A stretch of DNA of 64,000 bases. Origin: Diabrotica undecimpunctata (Eukaryota > Arthropoda > Insecta > Coleoptera > Chrysomelidae). The stretch is taken from the NCBI RefSeq assembly GCF_040954645.1, contig NC_092807.1, positions 26,150,309-26,214,308 of the forward strand, given 5' to 3'. The notes below the pieces were generated by a model. That model was not told the origin of the DNA. It saw only the letters and a program-made list of their open reading frames with translations, and searched no databases. A program made the position numbers and the translations under genes. Shown here piece after piece: positions 43,870 through 55,014 of this stretch (positions within the stretch are counted from its first letter, which is position 1; every line of letters begins with the position of its first letter).

Positions 43870-44402
43870 TCCAGATTTAGCCATACGGCTCACACTCCCT
43901 CTAAGGGGAAAATTCACTCATCCCAGATACCTACGGTATCAAAAGGATTGAGCTCTGGTGGGACTCTTTCCATGTTATCGAGTCCTAGGTGACTTGGTAT
44001 GTCGGTGTATCTCCCAAAAATTTTCGTACGCATCTGGACGTCGAAAGTAACACAGCTTTCTGCATAATCTTATATAGATGTTCGTTTAGACCCAGCTTTT
44101 TTATGTTTTCTAGGAGGCTCTTCGGGATGACTCCAGTGGTAGAAAGAATAATGGGTATCGTCTGGGTACTTTCCATTCTCCATTGTCTCCTGATTTGTAT
44201 TTCTAGATCTCTGTACTTGGCGATCTTTTCGTTGTATTTAACACGTAAATTATTGGTGTTGGGTATCGCCACATCAATAAGTGTTGTTTGCCTAGTAATT
44301 TTATTAACTAGTATGAGATCGGGTCTATTATGGGCCACTGGTTGGTCTGTAAGCACAGTGCGGTCCCAGTATAGCTTGTAGTTGTCATTTTCAAGCATTC
44401 TA
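43870..44402 (-). pseudogene. R4/Dong-like element, endonuclease end only (copy B)
   Basis: This 137-aa open frame (44398-43985) starts MLENDNYKLYWDRTVLTD and keeps the RPDLILVNKITRQ, LIDVAIPNTNNLR and KYNEKIAKYRDLEIQ blocks. It differs from copy A at only a handful of residues. The 3' UTR matches copy A down to GGCTAAATCTGGAATAATAA. The 5' end is cut exactly at a TTA microsatellite (44406-44435). So the copy is bounded on both sides by the same trinucleotide repeat. Confidence 0.8.
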
Positions 44403-44404
44403 TC

Positions 44405-44405
<1 letters not shown>

Positions 44406-44435
<30 letters not shown>
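44406..44435. repeat. (TTA)n microsatellite bordering the R4/Dong-like array
   Basis: Ten TTA units directly adjoin the truncated 5' end of copy B. Shorter ATT runs separate copies B/A (43859-43871) and A/C (42404-42419). Confidence 0.9.
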
Positions 44436-44437
<2 letters not shown>

Positions 44438-45376
44438 GACACAAAGAACATAAAACATAAGAAATATGCAGCATATACAGATATGTATATGTATATTATG
44501 TATTTTGCATTAATCCAGTCCCTACTTATAAGTTATTTAAATACCATTTTTATATAAACATAGTATTATTTTTTATTCAACCTACACATTTAATTTAAAA
44601 CCCGATAAAATTCAATTATTTTTAGGGTCGTTTGAACTAGTATACCTCCTACTAATTGAAATATTGTATAATACTAACGTTTGGTAAACGGCAAATTAAA
44701 TTTATGCTCCCGCAGCGTTTGCTATTAAACTAATATATTAGAAATAATCCAAACAAAGTTAAAAGCAGCAGTGACGTTAACAGTTTTATTATCATAGTTA
44801 AACAAACTGTTCTAATGTCTTGAGCCAACTTTATACAAAGCACTCCCCTTATTTTATCCTCCATGTTTTTATGGAACATAAATAGTTATTATCTACAGAG
44901 GTAGAAAGATCGTTTTTCGATTATGTGAGGACGGTTTGGGTATAACAGGATTCTTTAAGCACATCTTTAGCCCCAGGCAAATTACTTTCACATTATTGGG
45001 GGCTATGATGTATCGTTTATGTGAAATAATTACATACCGTAAACTCCAATTTTAACGCATTTATGTAAAAAAAAATATTCAAATCGGTATGATATAAGAT
45101 CTTCGTATAACGGGTTGCCTACCTTGATGTGTAATATACCTTATGTAAATGTAATTTTTAAGAAGTCTAAAATTACAGGCCGTTATGTTATGTTGATAAT
45201 AATTGTGAGACCACGTTGTTTTTATAATTAGCTTTCTGTTTTGTTTTGAGTTTTAGTTGAGTTAGTTATTTAGTGTTAAGTTTATAGTGATTTTTAGTTT
45301 AATTAAGTAGTTATTTAGTGTTAAATTTTTTAGCGCCTTTTTTTATAATAATTAAGTACTTAGAATACAATTAAAT
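44436..45376. other. Upstream region of the Myb/SANT-like gene
   Basis: No ORF or repeat boundary is recognised. The last 200 bp hold a short repeated phrase (TTAGTTATTTAGTGTTAA at 45257-45274 and again, as TAGTTATTTAGTGTTAAAT, at 45308-45326) and probably contain the 5' UTR or promoter. Confidence 0.35.
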
Positions 45377-46351
45377 ATGACTTCAATAATTAAAAAGAAA
45401 ACCACAAGGAAGCAATTGGAGTTTATGTTAGAATTAAAAAAAAATAAAATAGTGCTTACTGGTAAAACAAAGCCAGCAGAAGCAAAAAAAGTGACTCAAT
45501 TGTGGCAGGAATTTGCTATTAGTGTTAATAGCATAGATGATGGCCCTAATAAAACAGGAAAACAATGGAGACATGTAAGAAAACTGTAATTTCTGTTACT
45601 ATCAAATTTAATAAATGCTTGATTTTTAGGTCTTTAACGAATGGAAGATGAACGTTAAAAGAAAAAGTAGAAAAGTTGCTGCTCAAATTGGTGCCACTGG
45701 GGGAGGGCCAAACACCCAAAAGCCCTTAACCGAAATTGAGGAGCAGCTTTTACAACTCATCTCCAAAATTCATCTGGGGGATCCGCAGATTAGGGATACT
45801 TTTATTTTGGAAGGTATAAACAAAGAATATAGACGCTTAAAATTTCACTTATGGTTAATGTATTATGTTTATTATAGTGTAAAATATTTTTCAGAAGGAT
45901 ATATTTGTAGAAACAGCTAACTGTTTATTTTGATTACAGATTTATATCCAGTTGAACTGTGCCAGCCACTTAATATCGAGGTGAAGGAAATTGCAGAAGC
46001 AGGTACAAACAAATATTTTATTCTAATGCACTACTTCAAAATTTCTTCGACTTTGTCTAAAGATATTTGATAATGTTAACATAAAATTCTTATCTGACAG
46101 GAACAAGTCAACAAACTCCTGCTAAAACTAGAGGAGATAAAACTCCATTAAAAACAAGGTTTGCCTCCTCAAACATAAAGGAGGCATGTGAAGTTTGGGG
46201 CAGGAGCCAATCAGAAATTGTTGAAGAAGTAATAGCAATTAGGCAAGAAGTTGCGAAAGCCAATAAAATCAAAATGGGGAAAATGAAATTAGATTATTTT
46301 AAAACATTTCAATCTTTTGATGGATTTGAGGACTTTTGGGACAATCTATAG
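45377..46351 (+). CDS. Myb/SANT-like DNA-binding protein, four exons, apparently intact
   Basis: Exons 45377-45574, 45630-45813, 45940-46002 and 46101-46351 join in phase to 696 nt (231 aa plus stop). Donors are ACAT|GTAAGA, GAAG|GTATAA and GCAG|GTACAA; acceptors are TTTTTAG, GATTACAG and TCTGACAG. Exon 1-2 sequence (RKQLEFMLELKKNKIVLTG, TQLWQEFA, GKQWRHVFNEWKMNVKRKSR, TEIEEQLLQLI) has the spaced tryptophans and the closing LT..E..LL..I of the Myb/SANT-like domain of zeste-like and transposon-associated proteins. Exon 4 ends in an acidic, aromatic tail (KTFQSFDGFEDFWDNL). Such proteins bind DNA in the nucleus; some are the second protein of Harbinger elements. No transposase or TIR is visible here, so it may be a host or domesticated gene. 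The exon model is inferred from sequence alone. Confidence 0.7.
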
Positions 46352-46639
46352 ATAGTCTCATCTACAGATTATTATTACATTATTATCTTTATCAGTGGCA
46401 TCACAGTTTTCATCAGAACAATCCTCCATTCACCCCTGTGTCTACTGACTAGTCTCTATGTTCTAACTGCAATAGATTTTAAATCATCCTCAAGTTTTTT
46501 ACCTAAGTCTTGGTCTTCCTCTGGTTTATTGTCCCATCAGCCCTCTTCTGCCAAAAACCTTTCTGATTGTTGCACCTACCTCTTGCCTGATGAAGTTTGC
46601 CTTTGTAGTATATTTTAGGTTTATTTTAATTTTTGAAAT

Positions 46640-47530
46640 TGTATTCTTTATTTGTATGTTTTAATGTTCTAAGGGTTTTGACAACTTTTAGACCACTTTG
46701 TAATATATTTTAAATTTGTTTGTGTTGACCTTTTAGCAATTAATTGTAACATACAGGTTTTATATTTTTTTTATTCAACAATATATAAATATATTGATTA
46801 TAAAATTATATCTTAAAATTATGAAATATACTGCTCAAATATAGTTTTATTTTATAACACAAAAATTGCAGCAATAACATTACTTCATATTCTCTAAGGG
46901 TTTTCAAAACTTCTGGGACAAGTTGTAATATACTTACTTCTATTTTGTTAGTTTTGTTGTGTCATTTTTGTTATTAATTGTAAATATGATTTATGTTTAC
47001 AATATTTTATTTTAAATATTTTAACAATTTTATAACACAAAGTAGCAATAACATTTCTTTGTATTCTATGAGAGCTTTGAAAACTTTTTGATCACTTTAA
47101 TAATAATTTTAACAGTAATATATTTTAAATTTGTTTTGACCTTATTACAATTAATTGTAACATTCAGGATTTACGTTTTTTTTATTTAACATTATTCAAA
47201 TATATTGATTATAAAATTTATCTTAAAATTATGAAATATACTGATCGAAAATAGTTTTATTTTATAACACAAAAATTGCAGCAATAACATTACTTCATAT
47301 TCTCTAAGGGTTTTCAAAACTTCTGGGACAAGTTGTAATATACTTCTATTTTGTTAGTTTTGTTGTGCCATTTTTGTTATTAATTGTAATATACATGATT
47401 TATGTTTATAATATTTTATTTTAAAATTTTATAACACAAAGTAAGTAGCAATAACATTTCTTCGTATTCTCTGAGGACTTTGAAAACTTTTTTGATCACT
47501 TTGTAATATATTTTGCCTCAGCTAGATATA
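46640..47530 (+). repeat. Higher-order tandem repeat, about 410-bp period, downstream of the Myb/SANT gene
   Basis: Two full units start with TTTATAACACAAAAATTGCAG at 46851 and 47261 (410 bp apart). Each unit contains two half-units sharing a TCTAAGGGTTTTCAAAACTT-like or TCTGAGGACTTTGAAAACTT-like core. These cores occur at about 46665, 46893, 47061, 47301 and 47470, so the order is B-A-B-A-B. The two A cores are nearly identical. Confidence 0.8.
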
Positions 47531-47789
47531 TTATACCTGTAAAAAATTAATTGTTTTTTCTACAATAATTTGTTTAATAAATGAACATTAATAATAAAAA
47601 CTATTTTTCCCATGTTACTAAATTAAAGACTATACGATCAGCATGTTATGTCTTCTTTCTGCCGTATCGTATCTCCTGCGCCTGTCAGTTTTTCACATTC
47701 AAACGATTCAAATCAAACTACCCCTAAAATCATTTCGTCTTTGTCTTCTCAAATAGAAGTCAAACTAGTCAAACTTCCTCTTTAGCTTT

Positions 47790-48050
47790 TCAAATTCTTC
47801 TTCTTCTTCAAGTGTCATCTTCACTGCGGAGGTCGGCAATCATTATAGCTATTCGGACTTTTGAGACGGCTGCTCTGAAAAGTTCATTTGGTGTACATCC
47901 GTACCACTCTCTCAGGTTGCGCAGCCATGACATTCTACGCTTCCCTATGATTCTCTTTCCTTGGATCTTTCCCTGCATAATCAGTTGGAGCAAGGTGTAT
48001 TTCTCTCTACGTGTAATATGTTCGAGATTTTCAAACAAACACAAGTTCAT
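47790..48050 (-). pseudogene. Non-LTR RTE-like 3' end fragment with AAG tail
   Basis: The 80-aa minus-strand frame reads ENLEHITRREKYTLLQLIMQ, GKIQGKRIIGKRRMSWLRNL, then KVRIAIMIADLRSEDDT, the C-terminal end of an RTE-like ORF2. It is followed at 47798-47812 by a GAAGAAGAAGAA tail (on the minus strand). It is the shortest of three related fragments; the others are at 50310-50800 and 57225-57960. Confidence 0.75.
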
Positions 48051-48054
48051 CTCA

Positions 48055-48752
48055 CGGTTCTCAAATAGAAATAGATTTTATTAGAAGCTAATTTTATATT
48101 ATTAAATAGTTAACTTCATTAAAGTCAGTGTTAGTGCATCTAATGTGTAAGTACCTGAAATTATTCTTTAATACAGAAGAAAATCGACGGTTTTTTTGAC
48201 AATCATTCGTAAATGCCAAATTACTTTGTTGCCGGATATACAACTAAATTTTTTTACAAAAAACATCTCATTTATTTAGTTTTAAGGCCATATAATATAA
48301 ACACTTGCGTATTTTAAGAATATTTTATACGAATTTTTATGTTCATATAAAATATCCATTTCTATTTTTATTTATCAGTTAAAAAGGTGATTTGTTGACA
48401 ATTCTTACTATTTATTTATGTAAATCCTAAAATAAAAATATTTTTACCGGATATCTCATTTTAATTATTCTATTTTTAATTTTACTACATTATTACTAAT
48501 CCACAATTTTTCGATCTGTTGGTCGCTGGTCCTTCGAGATTTATATTTATTTTTTATCTACCAAATGTAGGAAGGTAAGAATATAGTTTTACAAATATTT
48601 GCTTTCAAATAATTGAACCAGCTACATCATCCTTTCTCCTACAATACACATTTTTTGTACAAAAATTTTTGTAAATTAATCAGTGAAAATTACTTTTATA
48701 TATTCTACTTCTGTTATGAAAAATTATTTATAACTAAATAAAATGATATTGT
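48055..48752. other. AT-rich stretch, nothing recognised
   Basis: No ORF, RNA gene or repeat end is supported. Confidence 0.35.
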
Positions 48753-49090
<338 letters not shown>

Positions 49091-49936
49091 AAAAACGGGT
49101 GTGGCAGTCCAGTGGGACTACTGTACTGCCGGTAGAAGTTATACTTCTATACCCGCGTTCGCCGTTAAAAATTTATATAGGAGTCAATCTGCACAATCAT
49201 TACATATGTAATGCTATAGGTAAGAGAGAGCAGAAAGAGAAAAAGAATTAATTATATAGGTATATGGTGCATCGTTTGCTGTATATAAACATTTGACCTG
49301 TAATAGGAGTATAGTAAATGAAGGATTGTATCAATATTTTAATGAAAATATATATTTTTATTTTTATATATGTATAAAAGGAGTTGAATGCAAAAAAAAA
49401 TTTACACATACTCTGCAGTAAAATTCATTGTTTATTTTGTTATTAATATAAAAATTACAATACAATAAATACACTGCAATATAATTCAATATAATAATAC
49501 AATATAAATTAAAATGTAATATTCATAAGTATTTAAAACTGCCAATATACATAACTTACTTTACGAAGATAAAAATAAAAAACCAACAACTCGGATTATG
49601 TTGTAAATTTTCATTTTATTTTAAAATTTATGTTTTTTGCGTATATTACATATATTTAATAAGGTTAACGTGAGGTTTTTAAATATTTCAAAAATAAAAA
49701 AGAAAATTCATAATTGGGATTCGAACTCACAACCACCAGCGTATGAACCAAACACGTAAAGGATTTGCCGATTAGACATGACACTAACGGATTTCAAAAT
49801 TGACAGTTCTCGGTAAAACAGTGATTTTGAAATACAAAAGTCTAAAATAATTATAAACGTTTAATTTTAAATATTACAAAACATATCACATAAATAATAA
49901 TATTAATATATATTATATTATATATAATATTATATA

Positions 49937-50001
<65 letters not shown>

Positions 50002-50155
50002 ATACAAAAGGAACATTTTTAGTCTCGAGAGAGGAAGAGAGAGAAAATATATCTTCTGTCTCTCTCTTACTCATTACCTTACATATGTAATGGTTTCACA
50101 GATTCACTCTCATGCAAATTTCCAACGCCGACCGTGCGTATAGACGTATAACTTC
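49091..50155. mobile_element. tRNA-bearing foldback element, copy 2, inserted in a TAAA microsatellite
   Basis: Matches copy 1 (6923-7941) along its whole length. It has the CGGGTGTGGCAGTCC hairpin at the left end and a terminal inverted repeat of about 100 bp (49132-49235 against 50050-50155). It also has the CTCTGCAGTAAAATTCATTG interior, a tRNA-like cassette at the same internal place and a TA microsatellite. There is about 150 bp of extra sequence at about 49560-49700 relative to copy 1. TAAA units on both sides show that it landed inside the microsatellite. Confidence 0.8.
49709..49785 (-). tRNA. tRNA-like sequence (degenerate) in foldback copy 2
   Basis: On the minus strand, GTGTCATGTCTAATCGGC is followed by an anticodon-arm-like segment with TTTGGTT and a strong B-box match GAGTTCGAATCCCA. 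It takes the place of the tRNA-Asp of copy 1: both are preceded by CAATTTTGAAAT and GTGTCATGTC on the minus strand. The sequence differs from tRNA-Asp and I cannot assign an amino acid. It is probably a pseudogene; a Pol III internal promoter may survive. Confidence 0.5.
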
Positions 50156-50275
50156 AATAAATAAATAAATAAATAAATATTTATAAATAAATATATAAAT
50201 AAATAAATAAATTAATTAAAAAAAATAAATAAATAAATAAATTAAAAAATTAATTATATATTAAATAAATTAACA
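50156..50275. repeat. (TAAA)n and related AT repeat, right side of the split microsatellite
   Basis: AATAAATAAATAAATAAA units with a few variants follow directly after the right end of the foldback element. Confidence 0.85.
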
Positions 50276-50309
50276 AGCATTACATTGAGCTTTAAAATCC
50301 GGCAGTACC

Positions 50310-50800
50310 ATCGTCCTTCTTCTTCTTCTTCAGATGCAAATCCACTAATAGATGTTAGCGATCACATTTTCCATTAATTCTCTATTTCTTGCAATATGTA
50401 TCAGAGATTTATGTCGTTAATCCCTGTCCATTGCCTTATGTTTCGGAGCCAGGACATTTTCTTGCGTCCCATTCCTCTCTTGCCTTCAATTTTACCCTCG
50501 ATTATAAGTTGGAGGAACTGGTAGTTTTCATTTCGCATGATGTGACCTAGATACACCGTTTTCCTTTTCTTGATGGTTTCGAAAAGTTGGCGTACTTGGT
50601 TTATTTTTTTAAGGACATCTATATTTGTGATTTTCGCTGTCGATGGTATTTTTAGGATACGGCGATAGAGCCACATTTCGAAAGCTTCTAATCTGTTTAT
50701 ATCCCTCGTTTTGAGTGTCCAGCCTTCTACGCCATATAGCAGCACTGACCACACGTAGCACTTAGTAAACCTTAGTTTCAGTTCAACTTAGACCATCGTC
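50310..50800 (-). pseudogene. Non-LTR RTE-like 3' end fragment with AAG tail
   Basis: The frame 50754-50401 reads LLYGVEGWTLKTRDINRLEA, FEMWLYRRILKIPSTAKITN, VYLGHIMRNENYQFLQLIIE and GRKKMSWLRNIRQWTG. A GAAGAAGAAGAAGAAG tail follows at 50313-50330 (minus strand). The upstream limit near 50790 gives FTKCYVWSVLLYG. It is the same family as 57225-57960 and 47790-48050. Confidence 0.8.
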
Positions 50801-51479
50801 CGCACCAACTTAATGCATGGAAAAAGCGTTGTCTTAAGTCATGTCCCAGAGAGCTGGTGAATTCTGAGGGACTAATGTTACTGTTACTGCATTGCAAAAA
50901 ATGTTGTTTGATCTTATGCATATTTTGTTTATTTCATATTGTTATCACTAAATTTATAAAAAAACAGTTGTAAGATAGCTATATCAAAGAGTATTTTGGG
51001 AAAATCGTTACTTCCCTGGTCTAATAATGAATTGTACGAACAGAAAAATGTAAATAACTCTTTATCACACTTTGAATAATTCCTTGACTTTTCAAATAAA
51101 TATTTTAATGAAACTTCTTCCTAAAACTTTTCATTTTTATTTTCAGAAACTAATTTGGAACTGTTTACAATGCATTTCATTTCTGGAAGTTCTATTACAA
51201 AGAAAGTTGCTCTACAATCAATAAAATTTCTTCTTAACAACCAAACTTTTCAGTTTCATTACGTTTTTGTACATTAATTCTCGTCTTTAAATTAGCTTAG
51301 TGATTTACTTTTATTTGGAAAATTAGGAAATAGCACTTTAGGTTAAAGTATGATTGAATTTGCTTGTTCTCCGGATCGTAAATCAGTTTCGCTTATCTTA
51401 TTTATTAAAAATGTATTTAACTTACATGAAAACTATTTATTTACTATAGAGCCATAGCAAAAGTCGCAATTAAGGCAGA
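50800..51479. other. Non-coding stretch
   Basis: No gene or repeat boundary is supported. Confidence 0.35.
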
Positions 51480-53525
51480 CTATGAAAAACTGTATTTAAA
51501 CGGCTTGTTGGTAGCTTAGTCAGCGTTCTGATGACGTGAGATGGAGAGTTAGTTTAGAGTCATCAGTTTCATTCATCTCTGCCTGGATTGGTATGGGGTG
51601 AATTGAGTAGCTCTATAACCGATGCAGCCGGTCCCAAGCCCGGATAAAAGAGGAGGGATAGAGGAGTAACACCTCTAAAAAAACCAGGGTTCAGCTGATC
51701 CGCCTGATAGCACCCTGTGAAGGTCCCTGTCTGGGGTACAGGTGAAAACTGGTCAACGGTCTCGAGAGCAGAGGATGGCTGGAAAAGTCACAATGGTCGA
51801 GAGGGCGGAAGAACCAAGAGCGTCTGATACAGAATGGGCGGCTAAAGAATAGGTCCTCCAGGACACAGGAAACAGGGGTTGTGGCGTTAGGAATTATCAA
51901 CCTAATACACAGCAAAATATAAGGGCAAGAAGAACGAAAATCACAAGATGAAAAAGCCAAATACGGAAATACATCCCCGGGTGGAAATCCACACCTCTGA
52001 TCCCCATCGGATACGGGGGAGGGGGCAATGTTGCGAAGAGTTCGGAAGACCGAGTCTTATCAAAGCTCAGCCAAAAATCAAAACGAAGAACAGATAGAAC
52101 ATTCATATGTGCAACGTGGAATATACAAGGATGGAAAAAAGCGATGGAAATGATCAAGGAGTTTAGAGAAAGCAACATTGACATACTAGTAACAACAGAA
52201 ACCAAAAAGAAAGGAAATGGAACGGAAACAATAGAAGACCATATGCACTGCTGGAGCGGAGTTAATAAAGAATGTAGAGCAAAGGCAGGAGTGGGAATAC
52301 TAATCAAAAATAAGTGGAAGAACACGGTTAGAACATGGGAACCATTCAACGAGAGAATAATTAAAATGCATATAGACATACGGTAAAGAGACAGTAATAC
52401 TCGGAGTATATACACCAACAGACGATTCCCCGAGAGTAGAAAAAGAACATTTCACGAAACAACTTCAACATCAAATAGAGCTAATTAAGAAGAACGTGGA
52501 GATAATTATAACAGGAGACCTTAACGGCAGAACTGGAAGGAAAGAAAACGATAAAGTAGTGGAAAGATTTGGAGAGGATGAACAAAACGATAACGGAGAA
52601 CGTCTGATTGAATTAAGCGAACTAAATAACCTAAAAATCACCAACGGATTCTTCAGACATAAAAATATTCATAAATATAATATATGGACGCAAGAAACAC
52701 GAAAGCTGAAATCGATAATAGACTACATAATAATCAAACAAGATACCACAATAAAGATCAAAGATGTGCGAGTCAGAAGAAAAGCAGAATGTGAAACGGA
52801 TCATAAACTACTGACAGCAAAAATGGGCATTAATTGGAAACATAACAAGACCCCCTCTACAGAAGAACCGTTAAACACTATAAGAGAAAAACAATACAAT
52901 ATAGAACTACTCCAAGAATAATCAATAAGAGAACTATACCAACAACGTCTAGACCAAAAATTAATAGAATTTAGATACGGCAACATCGAAGAAATATACG
53001 AGCATTAAAGGCGAGTATAAAACAAGCAGCATTCGCAGCCCTTGGAGAAAAAGAACATATAACAAATAAACAGCGCTTTTATGAAATAAACGAACCAACA
53101 AAAAGAATAATTGAAAAAAAAGCAACTATACAGAAAATGGCTGACTACAAACAACGATGAAATTTATAAAGAATATAAAGAAAAAGATAGAGAAGTGAAA
53201 AACAAATAACACAACAAAAGAATGAAGAATTGGAAAGAACCTGCTTAAATATTGAAACATACATAGGAGGTACAAGAACTTTGGAGTCATGGAAAGTACT
53301 GAGAGGATTGAAACAAAACTCAAAAGAAAAAATTAAATTGGAAAATATACAGGACAAAGAATGGAAGGACAAGGAACTGTTAACAGAACAAACAATACAA
53401 TTCATTGGAAAAGAAAACCGGCGAAGACGAAGCAGATCCCCACAACAAGAAATATAAATAACAGATAGGGAAATGAGAACGGCCATAAAAGGAATCAAAA
53501 ATAAGAAAGCACCGGGACCTGGAGT
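51480..53525 (+). mobile_element. Non-LTR retrotransposon, 5' half with 5' UTR and endonuclease
   Basis: The 5' UTR (about 51500-52090) is GC-rich relative to its flanks, with a CCGGTCCCAAGCCCGGAT phrase. ORF2 starts near 52100 and breaks off within the RT at KNKKAPGPG (53520), where a DDE transposase relic begins. It is the same family as 15034-17257, overlapping it over about 52770-53525; the two copies cover complementary halves. Confidence 0.75.
52100..53525 (+). pseudogene. Non-LTR ORF2: apurinic-type endonuclease and start of RT
   Basis: TFICATWNIQGWKKAMEMIK at 52108 has the Asn of APE-type endonucleases. VTTETKKKGNG carries the Glu, AGVGILIKNKW follows, then after a frame break at 52382 IITGDLNGRTGRKEN (Asp/Asn), FFRHKNIHKYNIWTQE, KSIIDYIIIKQ and ETDHKLLTAKM (Asp-His). 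These are the catalytic landmarks of the endonuclease that nicks target DNA. A linker rich in Lys and Glu leads to the RT start. Stops at 52921 and indels near 53009 and 53458 inactivate it. Confidence 0.8.
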
Positions 53526-54960
53526 CTAAGGTCTTTTAGGAGTAAAGGGAAGAACTTGTATTATTTGGATGAAACTTGATTCAACATCCACGGTATAGTT
53601 AAAAAATGTTGGACCGATGCGATGGTAGTAAAAATTGCGTCACCAATATGTTTCCCTCTAGAGGGAAGAGAATTTGTATTTTACATTGTGGAGGAGAATT
53701 AGGATTGGTAGAAGTTGCTGTAATACTCTCTGCTAAGAGTGTAAGTGATTGTCGCTTAGATCATAAAGATATGGACAGTACTTTGTTTGAAAAGTGGTTT
53801 GAGCAGCAATTACTACCTAAATTAAAAAGAAATAGTGTTATTATTTTGGATAATGCTTCGTATCATTGTAGACTAAAGAATAAAGTTTCAAACACTAATT
53901 TAAACAAAGCTGAAATTCAAGAATTTTTATCAAAACATGAAATATATTTTATGGATTCTTACACAAAAAACAACTTGTAGAACTATTAAAATTAGTTAAA
54001 TGTGAAAAAAAAAAATATGTTATCGACAGGCTAGCTGAGAATTATGGCCATAAAATATTAAGATTACCTCCTTTGTTTATTATAAAACTTAAGAGGTCGC
54101 TGGTTAAATGATATTAGATAAATAATAATGAAGAAAAAATGCAATATTTTGTTTGTAAATAAATTAGCGAAATTTACTAGCCATACTCATTATTGTTGTC
54201 TGTACAAAGAACATAGACTTACCCTTTAAAATATTGAAGTCGTATTCTTAGCCAGTGGAATCTCGTTGGTACCACGTCGGGACGCGCGGGAACGCCGAGG
54301 CTCGATGGCACGAGAACCGATGCGACTTAAGACGGCCAGAAAAGAACCCTCTAACCGTTACGTGTGGTCTGTATACCAAGAGGGTACACCAATAAATCAC
54401 TCTATTGTATTGCGATTTTGAGTGGCGATAATTTAAGTTAATTGTCACGGTAATACGAAACCTTACACTTGTTTCTATATTTGTGACCCAAAATACAAAA
54501 GAGAAGCCAAATTCTCCGCACTTAAAACATAATAAACGAGATAGCCAGTTTAACAATTTTACGAAATAACAGGAAGCAATATATTTTAACAAAGTCGTTA
54601 GAATACAGCATTGAATTAGATCACATTATAGTACACTAAAAGAAAAATATTAAATGTAAAAATATGAAAAGAAATAGTACATACTTTCCCAAACATCCTT
54701 ACTATTGTGTACTGAATCCTATATAATTGTTGTGGTCTCAATTAAAAAGTCATAATATGAGGAAAAATAATAATTCTCCTAAATCATTTTTATCTGTTGT
54801 AAATTTAATTAAGACCGAATGTAATATTATTACAGCAGACAATTGAAAAAATGTATACAGCATGTCAAAAAACTAGAAAAAAAATAATTACATTTCTAAA
54901 ACATTATAAATAGAATAGTTATAGATTTAAACGACAGCGATGATAGTGATATTTATATAG
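53526..54960 (+). pseudogene. Tc1/IS630-type DDE transposase, split
   Basis: From 53526 the plus strand reads RSKGKNLYYLDET (first catalytic Asp, then a stop), NMFPSRGKRICILHCGGELG, then LFEKWFEQQLLPKLKRNSVI and ILDNASYHC (second Asp, 53848). KAEIQEFLSKHEIYF and LRLPP at 54067 follow. The expected continuation appears only from about 54700: YYCVLNPI (region of the third acidic residue), LWSQLKSHN and NIITADNWKK-like sequence, with an acidic end DLNDSDDSDI at about 54930-54955. The roughly 630 bp between look like an insertion, since LPPYYC would be contiguous without it. It belongs to the DDE_3-like group common in insects. Confidence 0.65.
54070..54700. other. Insertion (or retained intron) inside the DDE transposase relic
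   Basis: Unrelated sequence separates LPP (ending 54069) from YYC (54701). A GC-rich core (about 54256-54350, ACGTCGGGACGCGCGGGAAC) lies in AT-rich DNA. No TIRs or ORFs are evident. CCT occurs at both junctions and could be a 3-bp duplication. Confidence 0.45.
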
Positions 54961-55014
54961 TATAGTAATATTCCAACTCAACTCACTTATATAGTAAAAG
55001 AAACATGTTAAAGT

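Noticed and set aside
51495..51570. tRNA-like A box (GGTAGCTTAGTCAGCG) at the start of a non-LTR 5' UTR
   Set aside because: No B box or foldable cloverleaf follows at the right distance, so I do not call a tRNA or SINE head.
51691..52418. Long minus-strand frames opposite the non-LTR 5' region
   Set aside because: Antisense of the 5' UTR and endonuclease; no motif, and the sense strand has clear endonuclease residues.
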